DNA from: Gnetum montanum
Taxonomy: Eukaryota > Streptophyta > Gnetopsida > Gnetales > Gnetaceae
DNA length: 64,000 nt
Direction of reading: 5' to 3'
Assembly: GCA_015680685.1 (NCBI GenBank)
Contig: MNCI01016599.1
Span: 288,666 to 352,665 of the forward strand
Part shown: in pieces, positions 11,472 through 24,231 of the stretch
Numbering within the stretch: position 1 is the stretch's first letter
How the letters are laid out: each line of letters begins with the position of its first letter
Translations under genes and position numbers: made by a program
The notes under the pieces: generated by a model
Database searches by the model: none
The model's input: only the letters and a program-made list of their open reading frames with translations
Told to the model about the DNA's origin: nothing

Positions 11472-11805
11472 TTGCTGTGATGAGGGGGTTTTACCATCAA
11501 CATGTAGGTCTTGCTCCAAAATGCTATGATGAGGAGGTTTTGCTATCAACACATATGTTAGTTTGCTCCCAAAAAAAAGAAAGAATTGATAATACATTTG
11601 CTTTGGGATGTCCCATGCCCAAATTTGTGCTTGTACTCACTTATTGTGAAGAGTGTATAAATGAGATATACAATTTTTTAAATACTAAGAGTTGTGGGAG
11701 CATAGCCCTCTTTTATGATATGTGTGATAATACATTTGCTTTCGAATGTCCCATGCCTAAATTTGTACTTGTTTGCACTTATTACCAAGAGTATATAAAC
11801 GACGT
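11472..11805 (+). repeat. Imperfect tandem repeats of about 49 and 80 bp
   Basis: GATGAGGNGGTTTTRCYATCAACA recurs at about 11478 and 11527. A unit of roughly 80 bp starting GATAATACATTTGCTTT recurs at 11587 and 11726, 139 bp apart. The first bases of that unit also occur at 11352. The origin is unknown. Confidence 0.6.
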
Positions 11806-12754
11806 CCCTCACACATGAACCACATTTAGACTCTTGATAAATAATTTAAATTAAATTTTAGTGTTTAAATGAACATGTGTATCAAGAGTATTAGTTGTCA
11901 ATTAAATTGGATAGTAAAGGATATTTTGCTATCACATAAAAATCAGATGTAATAATTAAGCTTTCTCTTTGCTGAACAATTGTTTCATAAGGGGGTCAAC
12001 CTTGATACGTCAGTTGCGGCCGTATCTATAAGCAAAGGCAAGGATTGAACCCACAATCTCCTTTTTAAACTACTATGTATGCAATATATATTATTTAATA
12101 CAAAACTACTTTATTGTATTAATATTATTTTCAATTTGAATGAAATTGCATTAAAGGCATGTTGGATATAAAGATATTGATTGTGAAAGGGATCACTCCA
12201 TGTGAAATGGTGATGCAATTATTAAAACAAGCTACTCATGGTTCTGCCAACTATTTTTTATCATTGCATTAAAATGGTCGTCGTGGCATGGGGTTGCAAT
12301 AAATTATAGTAAGGAAATCGAAGGATGTGTGACCGATGTTTTACCAACAAGCATTACTATTCGGGTAGACAAGTTATAATAGCCGTGTACGTATGTTCCA
12401 TCCATGATGAACGGGAATCTGGAAATCCAATCAACGATGTTTCCGAGTTGAAGGGCGTTTGCTATGGTGCTTTCCTAAGGTCATGCTCAATTATTCGAAT
12501 GCCATTATGCCATGTGAGGATGTAAGTAGGTTAGTAATTCATCATACGTTCCGGGTAAAGTTGGAAATTTGTGATGTTAAAGTTCTGGAAGTGCGTGGTT
12601 TTAAAGAATAATGGCATTTTCAGAAAAGTTTGGTTTAGGATGAAGTCCTACGGTTATTAAACTTCTTTATGAAAGCTCATTTAATTTTATTGTTATGGTG
12701 ATGCTCTATTTTGTTGTGGATTTTGTGCACTTTATTCTTGCTACCTAACTTAAC

Positions 12755-12868
12755 AATGAGGTGTTAGCCTAGTGGTACGAGTCTTGGCTTGGTAACCCAA
12801 AGTCATAAATTTGATTCTACTAGGTAGCATTGAGTTACAAACTTTTATAAATCTTGGGGTGTACCTAT
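12755..12868 (+). mobile_element. tRNA-derived SINE, copy 2, target of element F
   Basis: The head AATGAGGTGTTAGCCTAGTG is an A-box-like start, and ATTTGATTCTACT is B-box-like (about 12809-12821). The 3' part ends TTGGGGTGTACCTAT, as in the copy at 57865-57987. Element F is inserted exactly at this CCTAT, and the sequence resumes at 21683 after F. Confidence 0.65.
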
Positions 12869-14064
12869 TGATAGGGTCCTGCCAATTTTGGACCAATGGG
12901 ATTATGTCATACAGAAGACACTGCGATCTAGTTATAAGCTTTAAAAACAATGTTGAGCAAATTGGCAATAACACTCGTGTATAGTGTTGCATTCAATAAA
13001 TATAAAAAAGGGTATTATAATATATATGATATAGTTAAAATCAGCGTTGCCATGGTAGTGAGATATAGAGAATATTTATAATTTTATATTTTGTAATTTT
13101 TATGAATTTTATGATTATAAGAATAAAAGAAATATAAACACACACAATCCCTCAAGGGGACAAGTGCAATACCACACATGAAATGCAAATAAAATGGCTC
13201 TTATTTACAACCTTGATGGCCTAATACCATTTTGTATAGTTGCGACCTCTTTAAGTAAGGAATGAATTATCACAACTCGATAAAATGAAAATTAAATAAA
13301 TATTTTTGTTGTTTTTATGTTTAAGGTATCAATGGTAAAATAAGGGAAAAACATGAGCTTTATTCACCATGCAAACACTAGACTCCACATTGACCAAACA
13401 GTTCTAGGCTATATAAGCAAGGTAGTACTCTGACAACGTCTAGCTGCACTTATGAAAGTGACAACTCAAGACATGCATAAGATAAGAAAAGGAATCAACT
13501 TGCCCAAGGGAGGAAGAGCTCTTCACATAAACCAGATGCCAAAAGCCCAAATGAAATCAAATTTAATACTAAGCTATGTATGGGAACTTATCATAGGTAT
13601 TTGTTGTTTTTAAAGAGAAATAAAAAAGATTTGTCTACGTTTAGGCATCAACGAAGGTCCATTAACATTGCCTGAGCTAATCATAATGTACTTTTGGTAC
13701 TTTGGTCCTGATTTGGGCAAGCAGGAGGTGCACTAATGGGGGGTGCATTGTCACACCTGCACTAGCATAGGGTAGTCAACGCATGCCCCCTAAAGTTACA
13801 CTTTTCACAAAGGATCCCAAGTGAAATTTAAAACTCAAGAGAGTATGTTGGAGGGATCATAGGACATTTGAATAAATTGGAATCGTCCTAAGGAACTTGG
13901 AATCATGCACACAGCCTCAAGGTGTAACATAGGGGTCCAGGGTACATCTCGAGAGATTAACAACCTTAATTGAATATGCTATACTATAAACATAAGGCAT
14001 GTGAGATACTTCCCAAATCTAGGGCTTACAATCGACTTACAAATTATCACTAGATGCCTTATCA
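12869..14064 (-). repeat. 3' LTR of element F
   Basis: Starts TGATAGGGTCC and ends CTTATCA. It aligns with 20513-21682 over its whole length with many point changes and small indels. The internal stretch near 13141-13250 (ACAATCCCTC then AACCTTGATGG) is a useful landmark in both copies. Confidence 0.85.
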
Positions 14065-14077
14065 TACCCCCACGACT
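14065..14077 (-). promoter_or_regulatory. Polypurine tract of element F
   Basis: Minus strand AGTCGTGGGGGTA abuts the 3' LTR. It is the family tract AGTCATGGGGGTA with one change. It would prime plus-strand DNA synthesis. Confidence 0.75.
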
Positions 14078-16541
14078 GAGTAAAGCTAGTCTTATAGCTT
14101 TAAAACTCCACACACAAAGACAAGGACTAGATGCATGATAAGATCAATGCCAAGAAATTACAAATGTACAATGCAGACCATGAATATGTTACAATACAAG
14201 CCACCTCACTAAGAGTACCAAGGGATGGTGGTAGAGAAGAAAATTCCCTTGGCATGCTTCCATGGAATAGGAAGTAGCTAGAAGGATAGGACTTTACCAC
14301 ACATCATTTGCATCTACACATTCTTCCATGTCATCCATCTTTAAATCATCTCATGCTAACTCTTCTAGAACTCATTTGAAAGATCTTGTAAGGTACACAT
14401 TCAACTCAAAGATCAAAAGTATGATTGCCTACCTCCAAATCTCTCTCTTGAGGGAGGTCTCTCACATACAAGTGCTAGGTTTAGTAATTGATGTTGTTCC
14501 TTCTATTCTTCCAAGACTGGTGGTTCTCTTACCTAAACGTGATGAGTTATGAAAATGATAAAAATCAAGTGAGATCATTAAGACATTATACTAGCATTGC
14601 AAAAAGTGACCATAGGAACAATGATAAGTATAACCGTCAGGGACACAAGAGAAACATAATCACAACTATGGAATCAAGGCATGCATGGGTAAGTGAAAAT
14701 AATATGGAAATAATTTAAATAACCACCAAGATTACAAAGTACATATCCAAATCAGTGACTCTCTCCCACAACTAAGTTAGAAGACACATGGCTTGAACCA
14801 CATGAATAATGCAAATGAAAAGGATAAGAATAATAAATACAAAAGATAATTATAAGAACCCAACTAAGGATCAAACCAAACAAGCCACAAAAGCAACAAG
14901 AAGACCAAAACATCAAAATCTTATCTTGGATGACATCTAAACTCATCAAATTTAAATCATAATGTTGAATCTACTCATTCTCATGATCTAAGAACTAGAA
15001 AAAAGGGGTTATAAAAATAGGAGATAAATAGTAAACCCCAAGGTCAAACAAATAGACATGAGGTAAGGTGAACAGGATTATCATGATCAAACCTTGAAGC
15101 TCGTAGAGTCAATACTCACACAAGTGGAAGACCAATCAAGTGCTTTATGTCATGAAACCACCACCATCATTGGGAGATAAGCTTGAGCTCACTCACTCAT
15201 AATGCCAAGCCACTAAGGATTCACAATTGGGTTCTTCCCATAGTAGACACCTGACTTTCTTGCTCTTGTGAAACTCATTAATGGGACACCTATAAAATTT
15301 CAACAACTAGTGAGACATCAACATCAAACATGAGTCCATCCCCTTAGATGGCCAAATCTCATCCTCTGCTTTACCCAATCAACTTCTTTCCACACAGAAA
15401 GATGCATAGAATGGAAAGAAAAGAGATAGAGAATGAATGATGAAAAAGAGAGAGAAGGTGAGAGTGTAACATCACTAGATCCCTAGCCAACCATTCAATT
15501 AGCTCAAGGGAGCATGTGAGCATGTCCTACACCCTATGAAAGATCCACTACTACATTCCTTCATTACTACTTGGTCCAAATAGCAGGGATAGACCTCCAA
15601 GTCCTCTTTCTGAGCACAAGATCATGCCTGCCACTACTAGTACTATCTAGCCTTGATTGTTTTGTGGTCTAATCATTGGTAAAACTAAACCAAGGCAACA
15701 TGTCATAGATTATCTAGAATTCAAGATTTTAGTTTGATTTTCCTCCATCTGTGCACGTATGCACAATAGGCTCCTTCAATTTTACTTTACCAGAAACCTC
15801 TTGTCAATTCCTTTAGCTACACTAACTAATTCCAATACCAATAGCAATTTCAAAAATGAACAAATGGATTTAGGAATTGGGTGGAAGCAATATTTAACAT
15901 CACCAAAGTTAACTAAGAGAGAGACTTCTTAGCCTTCATGACCATGGGTACAGATGAGTAAGAGATTATCTTGGACTATTACATTTGGGGATTAAGTGAT
16001 ACTTGCAATAGGTTGAACACGAGAAAGGATTGCATCGGAATTACTTTAACCACTTATTTTGATATTGCTTAAGCAATTATAGGATTAGTCCAAGATGGTG
16101 GAAATACCATTTTTCATGGACCAAAGAGCTTAAAATAACATCACTCTTCCCATTACCTCTTCTTTTTCATTTTTTATTCTTCATTCATTTTTTTCATTTT
16201 TTTCTTCTTCTTTATCTTTTCAATTTTTATTCATAGATATTTAATTTTTTCATTCATTTGTTTTTCATTCATTTTTCCTCTTTTTTTCTTCTTTTTCATT
16301 TTTTTCTTTCATGAGAAGATGATTTTTGATGATGTGTGGGAACCATGGAAATGATTAAAGTGCCAAATCACCACATGAAGACTTTGAATTACATGAACAT
16401 GAAAATTCATCCCTCACTACATGACATCATAGGTTCACAAGATCACAAATCTCTTTTGATCAAGGATGGTGAAGCATGGCAAACACATGCACCTTGATCC
16501 AATCACACTAATTAGACCCATTTAGTAATTATAAGGACCCT
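14078..16541. other. Non-coding interior of element F
   Basis: I find no pol domains on either strand. Short plus-strand frames at 14328-14718 have no recognisable content. A second tract-like site, minus strand TTAGTTGTGGGAGA, lies at about 14761-14774. A polypyrimidine tract occupies about 16155-16312 on the plus strand. Confidence 0.55.
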
Positions 16542-17378
16542 TGATGAGTGGCGAGGTACCCCTATGCCCAACCATACGAATACAAGTGTTCACGCTCGAT
16601 CTGGTCAAGCTCCAAGGATTAAGTGCTTATGCACCTACGTAGAACAAGGATGAGTTATGCGATCGTTGTCTTCCCAAGCTTACTTGTAAGGCACAATTGT
16701 ATGGTTAAGTAAAATTGAGGTATGTGATTTTTATTATTTTATGTTTATGTTCTTGATGCTTAAAAGAGAGAAATGAGGTAATTTAATAGCTAATTTGATT
16801 TAACTAATTAACTATCTTCTAGCTAGTCCTAACACCAGCATCTGTTCCCACTTTCCGAACACATCTTGAACCAGTGTAACACTACTGGGGTTACCAAACA
16901 CTAGTCGTTACTAGGTTACCAAGTGTTCCACGTATGCTCGAAGTGGTTGTGCTAAGTGTGCTAATTCATTGGTAATTGACAATTAATAATTCTATGAAAT
17001 AACATTAAGTAACTATTGAAAGCATCAAATAATAGTAAATAACATGAAATGCAATAATTAAGCTATTCTGAATGTTGCAAGGTTCATCACAAAGTTTGTG
17101 TTTATTTTTGAACACAAGGTGTGCTCAGGTACATAATGCTCGAATAAAGATCCATTCACTTTATGACTCCTACTGTGGGCACTCAGAAATAATTCTAACT
17201 ATGGAATAGAAAAATTGCAAGAATTCGGCTAAGGGACTGAAAAACTAATGACAAACCAAGTGCCCATGTCTCTTATTTATAGGCAACGAGATAGGTTTCG
17301 ACATTGCATGTCCGATATCACTTCGGCATCTCCAATATCGCGTATCCAATATTGAGGGTCCAATATCAAGACTCATCA
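16542..17378 (-). mobile_element. Solo LTR inside element F
   Basis: Starts TGATGAGTGGCGAGG, ends ACTCATCA, and belongs to the same LTR family as A, B and D. The flanks are ACCCT (16537-16541) and ACCCC (17379-17383), a 5-bp duplication with one change. Neither a primer site nor a polypurine tract adjoins it, so it is a solo LTR left by LTR-LTR recombination. U3 motif copies lie near 17305-17366. Confidence 0.85.
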
Positions 17379-17929
17379 ACCCCTAATGACATACCCTTTC
17401 CTTTCCAGTGATCAAGCACTCTTTTAGGATTTTAGAGCTCACACCCTAAGATATAGACCCATCACCTTCCCACAATTCTAGTAGTAGTAGCTTCAAAAAC
17501 TCACACTGTGAGTTCAGACTCCCCATTGAATTTGAGCCTAGTTCACTAGTGATGGATAGAAGAAAAGTGGATAGATCAATTTTGTTGTGTGAAAATTTGA
17601 TTAATCAAGGCTTTACATTGGATTCTTTTATCACTGTCACATCATCATCACATCTGTAACTTATGCATATACCATTGACCTATCAAGTGAGCATTCATAA
17701 AGCACATTAATTGATTTTTCCTATATGCACAAAACACACTCAAAAGAAATATCAAATCAAAAGAATAAGAAAAGTAAAGAATCATATGTCACTAATTTCA
17801 AAAAATACAAAAATACATACCAAAACAAATAAACAACAATAATACACACCTAACAAATAAACCATACTTTATCATCAAAGCCATTATGTGGAGGAATGTT
17901 CACCCATGATTGATTTCAAGGTTGTTACC

Positions 17930-20410
17930 TAACAAGCTCCTTACTAAACTTGTTTATAAGCATATTCTTCTTGGTCCTATTTCTTTGAAGATGATGGTGA
18001 AGATGATGAGCATGAATTCTCATAAACCTTTTTATTCTTCTTTCTCTTAAAAAAACTCTTTTGTCTATGAGGTGATGAATTTCTTGCCATGGAAGAAACA
18101 TGATGATTGTGGTATTGTCCAATAGCATATGATAATGGAAAATGAGGATAGTACATGGCATTAATGAACTAGACATGTTCCCACTATGGATGATTTAAAA
18201 TTTCCTCTTGTAAAGGTATAAAAGGTCATGTTGGACACTATTGGACCTACAACCACTAAGATGGCAATGGTGAATGTGATCAATATTAGTGGGAAATTGC
18301 ATGAGGTGTGTGATTTGTGGCTTGCTGAGTTTCATGATACGAAAAAGGATGGTATGAAGAAGATTATTGCGATGTAAAGGGAGCACTCCAAGGATGAGGT
18401 TCCATCCCTTGTTGAAGTTGTGGTTGAAAAACTATGCTACAAGGATAAGGAATTTGATCAAAGTAGGCCCTCTCACCCCTTGTTTTAACTTCTGCAACTA
18501 CCTCAATGATTTTGTTTTCCGAATTCTTAAAACTTGAAGCAATCTTTTAATTTAGCACATCCCCAACCATGTTAACAACATTAGCAAGGTTTGCTAAAGT
18601 CTTTTTCATTCTCATGCTTTCTTGAACAAAGGTTTCAATAGCATCAAAAGGTTGAATCTTACATTTAACATTCTTTACATTCTTCTACTATTAGGAATTT
18701 ATGTTGGCTTTTTCTACATTTTCATGCTTATATCATTCACCCTCTAATTTAGCTACAACATCCAACAAAACATCAATTTAAGCCACTAACCTATGGTAGA
18801 GATCACCCATGACATACATTTCAATCCTTTCATGAGTCTACAACCTTAGTTCTTTTAGTAGGTGCATTAATTAGTCATGTTTGTTGAACCCATAATTTGA
18901 ACATTAATTAAGCAAGTAATTATACCATTCTATAGCCATATCTAATGATTCATTGATATCCTACTTTCATGCTACTATCTTCTTTCTAAGGTTTGTAACT
19001 TAGGCATAAGAATAGAATATGACATTCAAATATTTTAACATGTGTGTTCAAGAAGAGATAGAGTTGGGTGGAAGAGATTGATACCATGTTTTAGCATAAT
19101 CAGTAGGCATGTGGGGAAAAGACAAAGTTTCTACGACTCATTGTTCAACCCTTGCAGCTTACAAGTAATGAAAAATGTTTGAACATGGAGCTAGGGATCA
19201 TCATATAACTTTTCATTGAATGTGGGAATGTCAACCATAGCAATATTTTTGAGTTTTCTTTCCTCAATGTTTTTAGGTGGGATGCAAATCACTTCATGAA
19301 TTTGACCTTGGTAGGTCTATGAAAAAAATGGCTCATCCAAGCCATCAACACCTCCGTTGAAATGAAGGTAAGATAGGTGAAATGATGAACTACTTTGAAT
19401 TAGCACAAGTGTAGCACAAGTCCCATGAAAATAAATGCATGGATCTCTTTCCCCTAGAATCATTTGTGTTGTGTCAATGGGAGTATCTAGGAGAAGGTCT
19501 TGTTTACTTCCCAACATGTATGTTCTCGTATTCTTGCTTCACAATCATGTCATGAAGCTTTTTCTTTTCATGAGCAGCATACTCTAATTGTTGGGATGAC
19601 ATGGGTTCATAATCTACCAAATCCTCAATGAAGCCTTGGTTGGGCAAAGCCTTTTTAAAGGCAGTAAGTGTAGCTTCTCTAGGTTCATTGCAAAATCGTC
19701 CATGAGCATCATGCCATCATCATAGTTTATCTTAATGAAATTTTATCATCATAGTAAGTGTATCTTCTATAGGTTTAGTTGCAGCTCCCTCGGCTTAATA
19801 GGTCAATACAGGCTTGGATCAGGGTGACCTCAAGCTATGGCACTATCACAGGAGTCTCATCCCTATGCAATTGTTCGCCAAGGACATCTACTTCGGGAAT
19901 CTAATGAATAGATTCCACGTCAGGTTCTTCATGGAGGGGGCCAGTTGCGTGTGAGCCCTTCACATGTTTTGGAGGTTGTGCACCTCATCCTCTTCCCATT
20001 CTCAATTGCTTGTCTCTTGGTTGGGATGGTTCTTCTTCCCTTGGATGCTTCAGTTTGGGTGCCATCTGTAGTCACNGTTCTCGTATTCTTGCTTCACAAT
20101 CATGTTATGAAGCTTTTTCTTTTCATGAGCAGCATACTCTAATTGTTGGAATGACATGGGTTCATAATCTACCAAATCCTCAATGAAGCCTTGGTTGGGC
20201 AAAGCCTTTTTAAAGGCAATAAGTGTAGCTTCTCTAGGTTCATTGCAAAATCATCCATGAGCATCATGCCATCATCATAGTTTATCTTAATGAAATTTGA
20301 TCATGATAGGAGGTGTTGTCTCATTCATCATGTTTTTGTAAGTGACTAGGATGAATTAAGTCTTTTTGTTCAATTTATTTTCATTACGCAATTCTGCCAT
20401 GAGTGCTTTG
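17930..20410 (-). pseudogene. gag: Element F gag, broken
   Basis: Read on the minus strand from about 20410. An N-terminal part includes QGFIEDLVDYEPMSFQQLEY (about 20200-20140). Then come a stretch with DIPTFNEKLYDDP (about 19245-19205) and the gag core with a decayed LHVQTFFITCKLQGLN. A C-terminal segment with SPHRQKSFFKRKK near 18085-18020 ends about 17930. Many stops and frameshifts are present. The N-terminal part occurs twice (19522-19755 and 20077-20310), on either side of an unrelated piece at a contig join, so the true structure here is uncertain. It resembles retrotransposon capsid proteins in the core only. Confidence 0.6.
19778..20075 (-). other. Misplaced fragment P of a C-like element
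   Basis: This piece matches 33849-34146 of element C (the start of the coiled-coil ORF, including its ATG and splice-acceptor-like AG) without net indels. It interrupts F gag, ends at the single n at 20076, and is followed by a repeat of the gag sequence that precedes it. It is most likely a misjoined contig or a chimeric read rather than an insertion. Confidence 0.7.
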
Positions 20411-20494
20411 GTCCTTTATGCCTACAAAATCAACAACTTTAAAAAAGGAAAATTGTGAATGTACAAGCAATTCAATAGAATGTACCAATGCCTT

Positions 20495-20512
20495 TCCTAG
20501 TAATGGCACCAA
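20495..20512 (-). promoter_or_regulatory. Primer binding site, element F (decayed tRNA-Asp)
   Basis: Plus strand TCCTAGTAATGGCACCAA adjoins the LTR. It aligns with the tRNA-Asp 3' end with several C/T and G/A changes. Confidence 0.6.
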
Positions 20513-21682
20513 TGATAGGGGTCCCAATGGGATTATATCATTAGAACGTAGTGTGATCTAATGATACACTTCAAAGATGATGTTGAGTGGATTGCCAAGA
20601 ATACATGTATATTATTATGTTCAATAAATATAAAAGATATTATAATACATATGATATAGTTAAAACTCATTTTGCCACGATAGTGAGATATATAGAATAT
20701 TTATAATTTTATATTTTATAACTTCTATTAATTTTATGATTATAATTACAAAGAAAATATAAATACACACTCATCACAATCCCTCTTGCAAACTGGTGCA
20801 ATGCTTGTGTTGCAATTCATCAAGGTGATAGGTGTAACACCACTCACAAAATGTAAATAAAATGACTCTTAGTCACAACCTTGATGGTCTAACACCATTT
20901 TGTATAGTTGTGACATCCTTGGACAAGGAATGAATCATCACAACTTGATAAAATGAAAATTATTTTTTTTTTGTTTTTTATGTTTAAGGTATCAATGGTA
21001 AAATAAGGGAAAACATGACCTTTATTCACTATGCAAACACTAAATCTGCATTGACTAAATGGTTCTAGGTTATATAAGCAAAGTAGCACTCTAATAAAGT
21101 CTAGCTGCACTTGTAAAAGTAATGACTCAAAACACACATAAGACAAGGAAAGGAATCAACTTACTTAAGGAAGGAAGAGCTCTTCCCACAAAATAGATGC
21201 CAAAAGCCCAAATGAAATCAAAGTTAAGACTAAGTTGTGTGTAAGAGCTTATCATGGGTATTTATAGTTTTTATGGAGAAATGGTGGAGATTGATCAATG
21301 TTTAGGCATCAACGAAAGTCCATTAATGTAGCCTTGGTCATTTGAAATGTGCTTTTGGTAGTTTAGCTCAAATTTAAGCATGCACAAGGTGCACTAATGG
21401 GGATGCATTGATGCATACTTTCCATGAAAGATCCCTAGTGAAAGCCAAAACTTTAAGAAGCATGCCAGAGGGACCATAGGACATTCAAATAAAGTAGAAA
21501 TCATCCTAAAGAACTTGGAATCATGCACACAACCTCAAAGTATGACATATGGGACTAGGGTACATCTTGAAAGACCAAGAACCTCAATCAAACATGCTAG
21601 ACTATAAACATAGGGTACATGAAACACTTCCCAAATCCAAGGCTTACAATCAAGTTACAAATTAGCACTAGATGCTTCATCA
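20513..21682 (-). repeat. 5' LTR of element F
   Basis: Starts TGATAGGGGTCCC and ends CTTCATCA. It pairs with 12869-14064 and is followed by the target duplication CCTAT. Confidence 0.85.
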
Positions 21683-22817
21683 CCTATATTTTAATTATTT
21701 CATGTTCCAACAATTGACCTTTTGGTATGTCAACACCTTAGAGAAAATGGAGAATATAGAATGTGTGTATGATTGTAGTCTTGTGAAACCATGAAAGAGT
21801 ATAATGATCAAGGACTTCAAATGGAGATCCAAGACTTTAAGAATGAGAGCCATAATGATGAAATTAAGACTAATGTGAACAGGATTAGAGGATGGATAGA
21901 AACGGAGTCTACGAGCTGAATGAAGATGTTCCAAAGATTGCTAAGATGTCAAAATGAAAAAGGAATGACCTAGATCTCAAAGTGTGCAAGCAGAATAGAT
22001 GGCTCACAAAAATAGTAGACATCTATCTTGGAGAATAGACATTTCCACTTTCAGGTAGACGTCTCTCTTGCATTATGGTTGATTTTAGATAAACGTCTAA
22101 TTCTGCAAGTAGACATTTAAACTAGTCATTTAGTAGTAGTTGCATGAATTTTAAGGTGTTTGGTAACTCAAAAGGTATAAGACTAAGTGGAATTCTTGGA
22201 AAAGGTGCAAGTACTGTTCATTATAAAATCTATCCAAGGATATTGAAAGAGATTTTGTATTTCTCCTTCATTGCATTATCTTATGTATGCATTGGTTGTA
22301 TTTAGTCTCATTGCAAGGACTCTATAAATCAAGTTACAATTTCTCCTTGATCTTCTCCTTTTTTTTCCTTTGTAGCCCTGCAGAGTTGATGTGCTTCTTG
22401 CGGGAAGGAATCTTCATTGAGCTTGTCGGGACCTTGCAAGTGATGAGACCTGATATGCCAGGTAACTCTGTCGATGCATATGTGTAGATGAGAATGCATT
22501 AATGCATTAATAGGCAACACATCTCAGATGTGTTGATGCATCCCTGTCAATGCATCCTCATCAACAAAGCCCTGTTGACACATCCTCGTCGATGCATCCC
22601 TATCAACATAGCTAAATGCATTAACACATCCCTATAGATATAATGTCTATATTTGCCTATAAATATGCAATCACTTACTGTGTATTTGGCACCATTTGAT
22701 GAGTAGTGTAGCTAGAATCTTACAGTTTTATTCTATAATCCTAGAGAATAATCAATGAGTGTCCACAATGGGGATTTGAGTCAATTTTATGGTGTCTTAT
22801 TCAAGTGGCATTGTACC
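21524..22817. repeat. 1,294-bp exact duplication, left copy
   Basis: Identical by eye to 23315-24608 at a constant offset of 1,791. The left copy ends at the single n at 22818. The short frames it contains are repeated letter for letter in the other copy. The repeat spans the end of the F LTR and the downstream spacer. Confidence 0.85.
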
Positions 22818-24231
22818 NCCGAGTTGCAATTTATAGTGTTGTTTTTATTCTTGTCTGTCCCCTAAGAGGGGTTGAGTCTTTTGATAATTACAATAATTAT
22901 AGACCTCACCCCCCATGATGAAGAGCATACCTCTGGTTCTGAAAGAGAAAAAGGATGGGTAGATGAGGACACATTGTAGGGAAAGTAGGTGCATGGAAAG
23001 AAGACATCATGTAGAAAAAATGGAAAAACTCCCCTAGCTGTTTGCACAAATGGACAAAATTCGAAGGCACAACGTGGGTATATATAGCATTTCTGTCATG
23101 TGTCGATGGGGCCATGTAGACGCGGCTATGTAAACACAGAGGAATGCATATACGAGGCCTAGTTGATGTAGTTGTGCTTTGATTGTTGACCTGCATTGAC
23201 TGTTGAAGAAAAAGTCCAAAGCTATGAATTGGAGCATAACATGGGGGTGATTTGAGGTTTCAGAGACTAGAGAACAGTATGAGGGAAAGAGGAAGGAATA
23301 TTGTAACTAGAAGNTGCACACAACCTCAAAGTATGACATATGGGACTAGGGTACATCTTGAAAGACCAAGAACCTCAATCAAACATGCTAGACTATAAAC
23401 ATAGGGTACATGAAACACTTCCCAAATCCAAGGCTTACAATCAAGTTACAAATTAGCACTAGATGCTTCATCACCTATATTTTAATTATTTCATGTTCCA
23501 ACAATTGACCTTTTGGTATGTCAACACCTTAGAGAAAATGGAGAATATAGAATGTGTGTATGATTGTAGTCTTGTGAAACCATGAAAGAGTATAATGATC
23601 AAGGACTTCAAATGGAGATCCAAGACTTTAAGAATGAGAGCCATAATGATGAAATTAAGACTAATGTGAACAGGATTAGAGGATGGATAGAAACGGAGTC
23701 TACGAGCTGAATGAAGATGTTCCAAAGATTGCTAAGATGTCAAAATGAAAAAGGAATGACCTAGATCTCAAAGTGTGCAAGCAGAATAGATGGCTCACAA
23801 AAATAGTAGACATCTATCTTGGAGAATAGACATTTCCACTTTCAGGTAGACGTCTCTCTTGCATTATGGTTGATTTTAGATAAACGTCTAATTCTGCAAG
23901 TAGACATTTAAACTAGTCATTTAGTAGTAGTTGCATGAATTTTAAGGTGTTTGGTAACTCAAAAGGTATAAGACTAAGTGGAATTCTTGGAAAAGGTGCA
24001 AGTACTGTTCATTATAAAATCTATCCAAGGATATTGAAAGAGATTTTGTATTTCTCCTTCATTGCATTATCTTATGTATGCATTGGTTGTATTTAGTCTC
24101 ATTGCAAGGACTCTATAAATCAAGTTACAATTTCTCCTTGATCTTCTCCTTTTTTTTCCTTTGTAGCCCTGCAGAGTTGATGTGCTTCTTGCGGGAAGGA
24201 ATCTTCATTGAGCTTGTCGGGACCTTGCAAG
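21683..24231 (+). other. Spacer, possibly an old Ty1/copia LTR interrupted by E
   Basis: No gene is supported. The stretch with repeated AGACGTCTA-like palindromes (21990-22120 and its duplicate), a TATA-like CTCTATAAATC and the pyrimidine tract before CCTTTGTAG (about 22355-22376) resemble long copia LTRs. The possible end, with AACTTATTCAACCCCCC, lies at 30089-30105 beyond element E. This is a guess from texture, not a proven pair. Confidence 0.3.
22819..23313 (-). other. Misplaced fragment Q of a C-like element
   Basis: Aligns with 34293-34787 of element C with no net indels. It contains the internal TATA box (minus-strand CTATATATACCC, 23077-23087) and a tract-like site (minus CATCATGGGGGGTGAGG, about 22903-22919). 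Single n characters bound it at 22818 and 23314, and it splits the exact 1,294-bp duplication. With fragment P it would rebuild one copy of that region apart from 146 bp. Confidence 0.75.

Larger units (their letters stand above)
10881..12754. other. AT-rich spacer with short repeats
   Basis: I see no supported gene. A 66-codon plus-strand frame at 12325-12525 matches nothing I recognise. The stretch holds a SINE-like unit (11371-11432) and imperfect tandem repeats (11472-11805). Confidence 0.5.
12869..21682 (-). mobile_element. Element F: gag-only LTR retrotransposon, TSD CCTAT
   Basis: Two LTRs of about 1.2 kb (12869-14064 and 20513-21682) flank a gag relic and about 3.9 kb of non-coding DNA. 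The 5-bp target duplication CCTAT is exact at 12864-12868 and 21683-21687. A primer site and a polypurine tract are present. No protease, RT or integrase can be found, so it is non-autonomous. The LTRs differ strongly from those of A to E outside the terminal bases. A solo LTR lies inside at 16542-17378, and the gag is disturbed by a foreign contig piece at 19778-20075. Confidence 0.85.

Noticed and set aside
12325-12525. Plus-strand 66-codon frame in the spacer
   Set aside because: No motif, no homologue elsewhere in the window, and length expected by chance.
12755-12868. A possible functional tRNA gene
   Set aside because: The A and B boxes are present but no full cloverleaf with acceptor stem can be drawn, and two further copies share a non-tRNA 3' part. 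It is a SINE.
21695-23725. Pairs of identical short frames (for example 21695-21934 and 23486-23725)
   Set aside because: They are the same non-coding sequence present twice through the exact duplication; no motif or coding signal.
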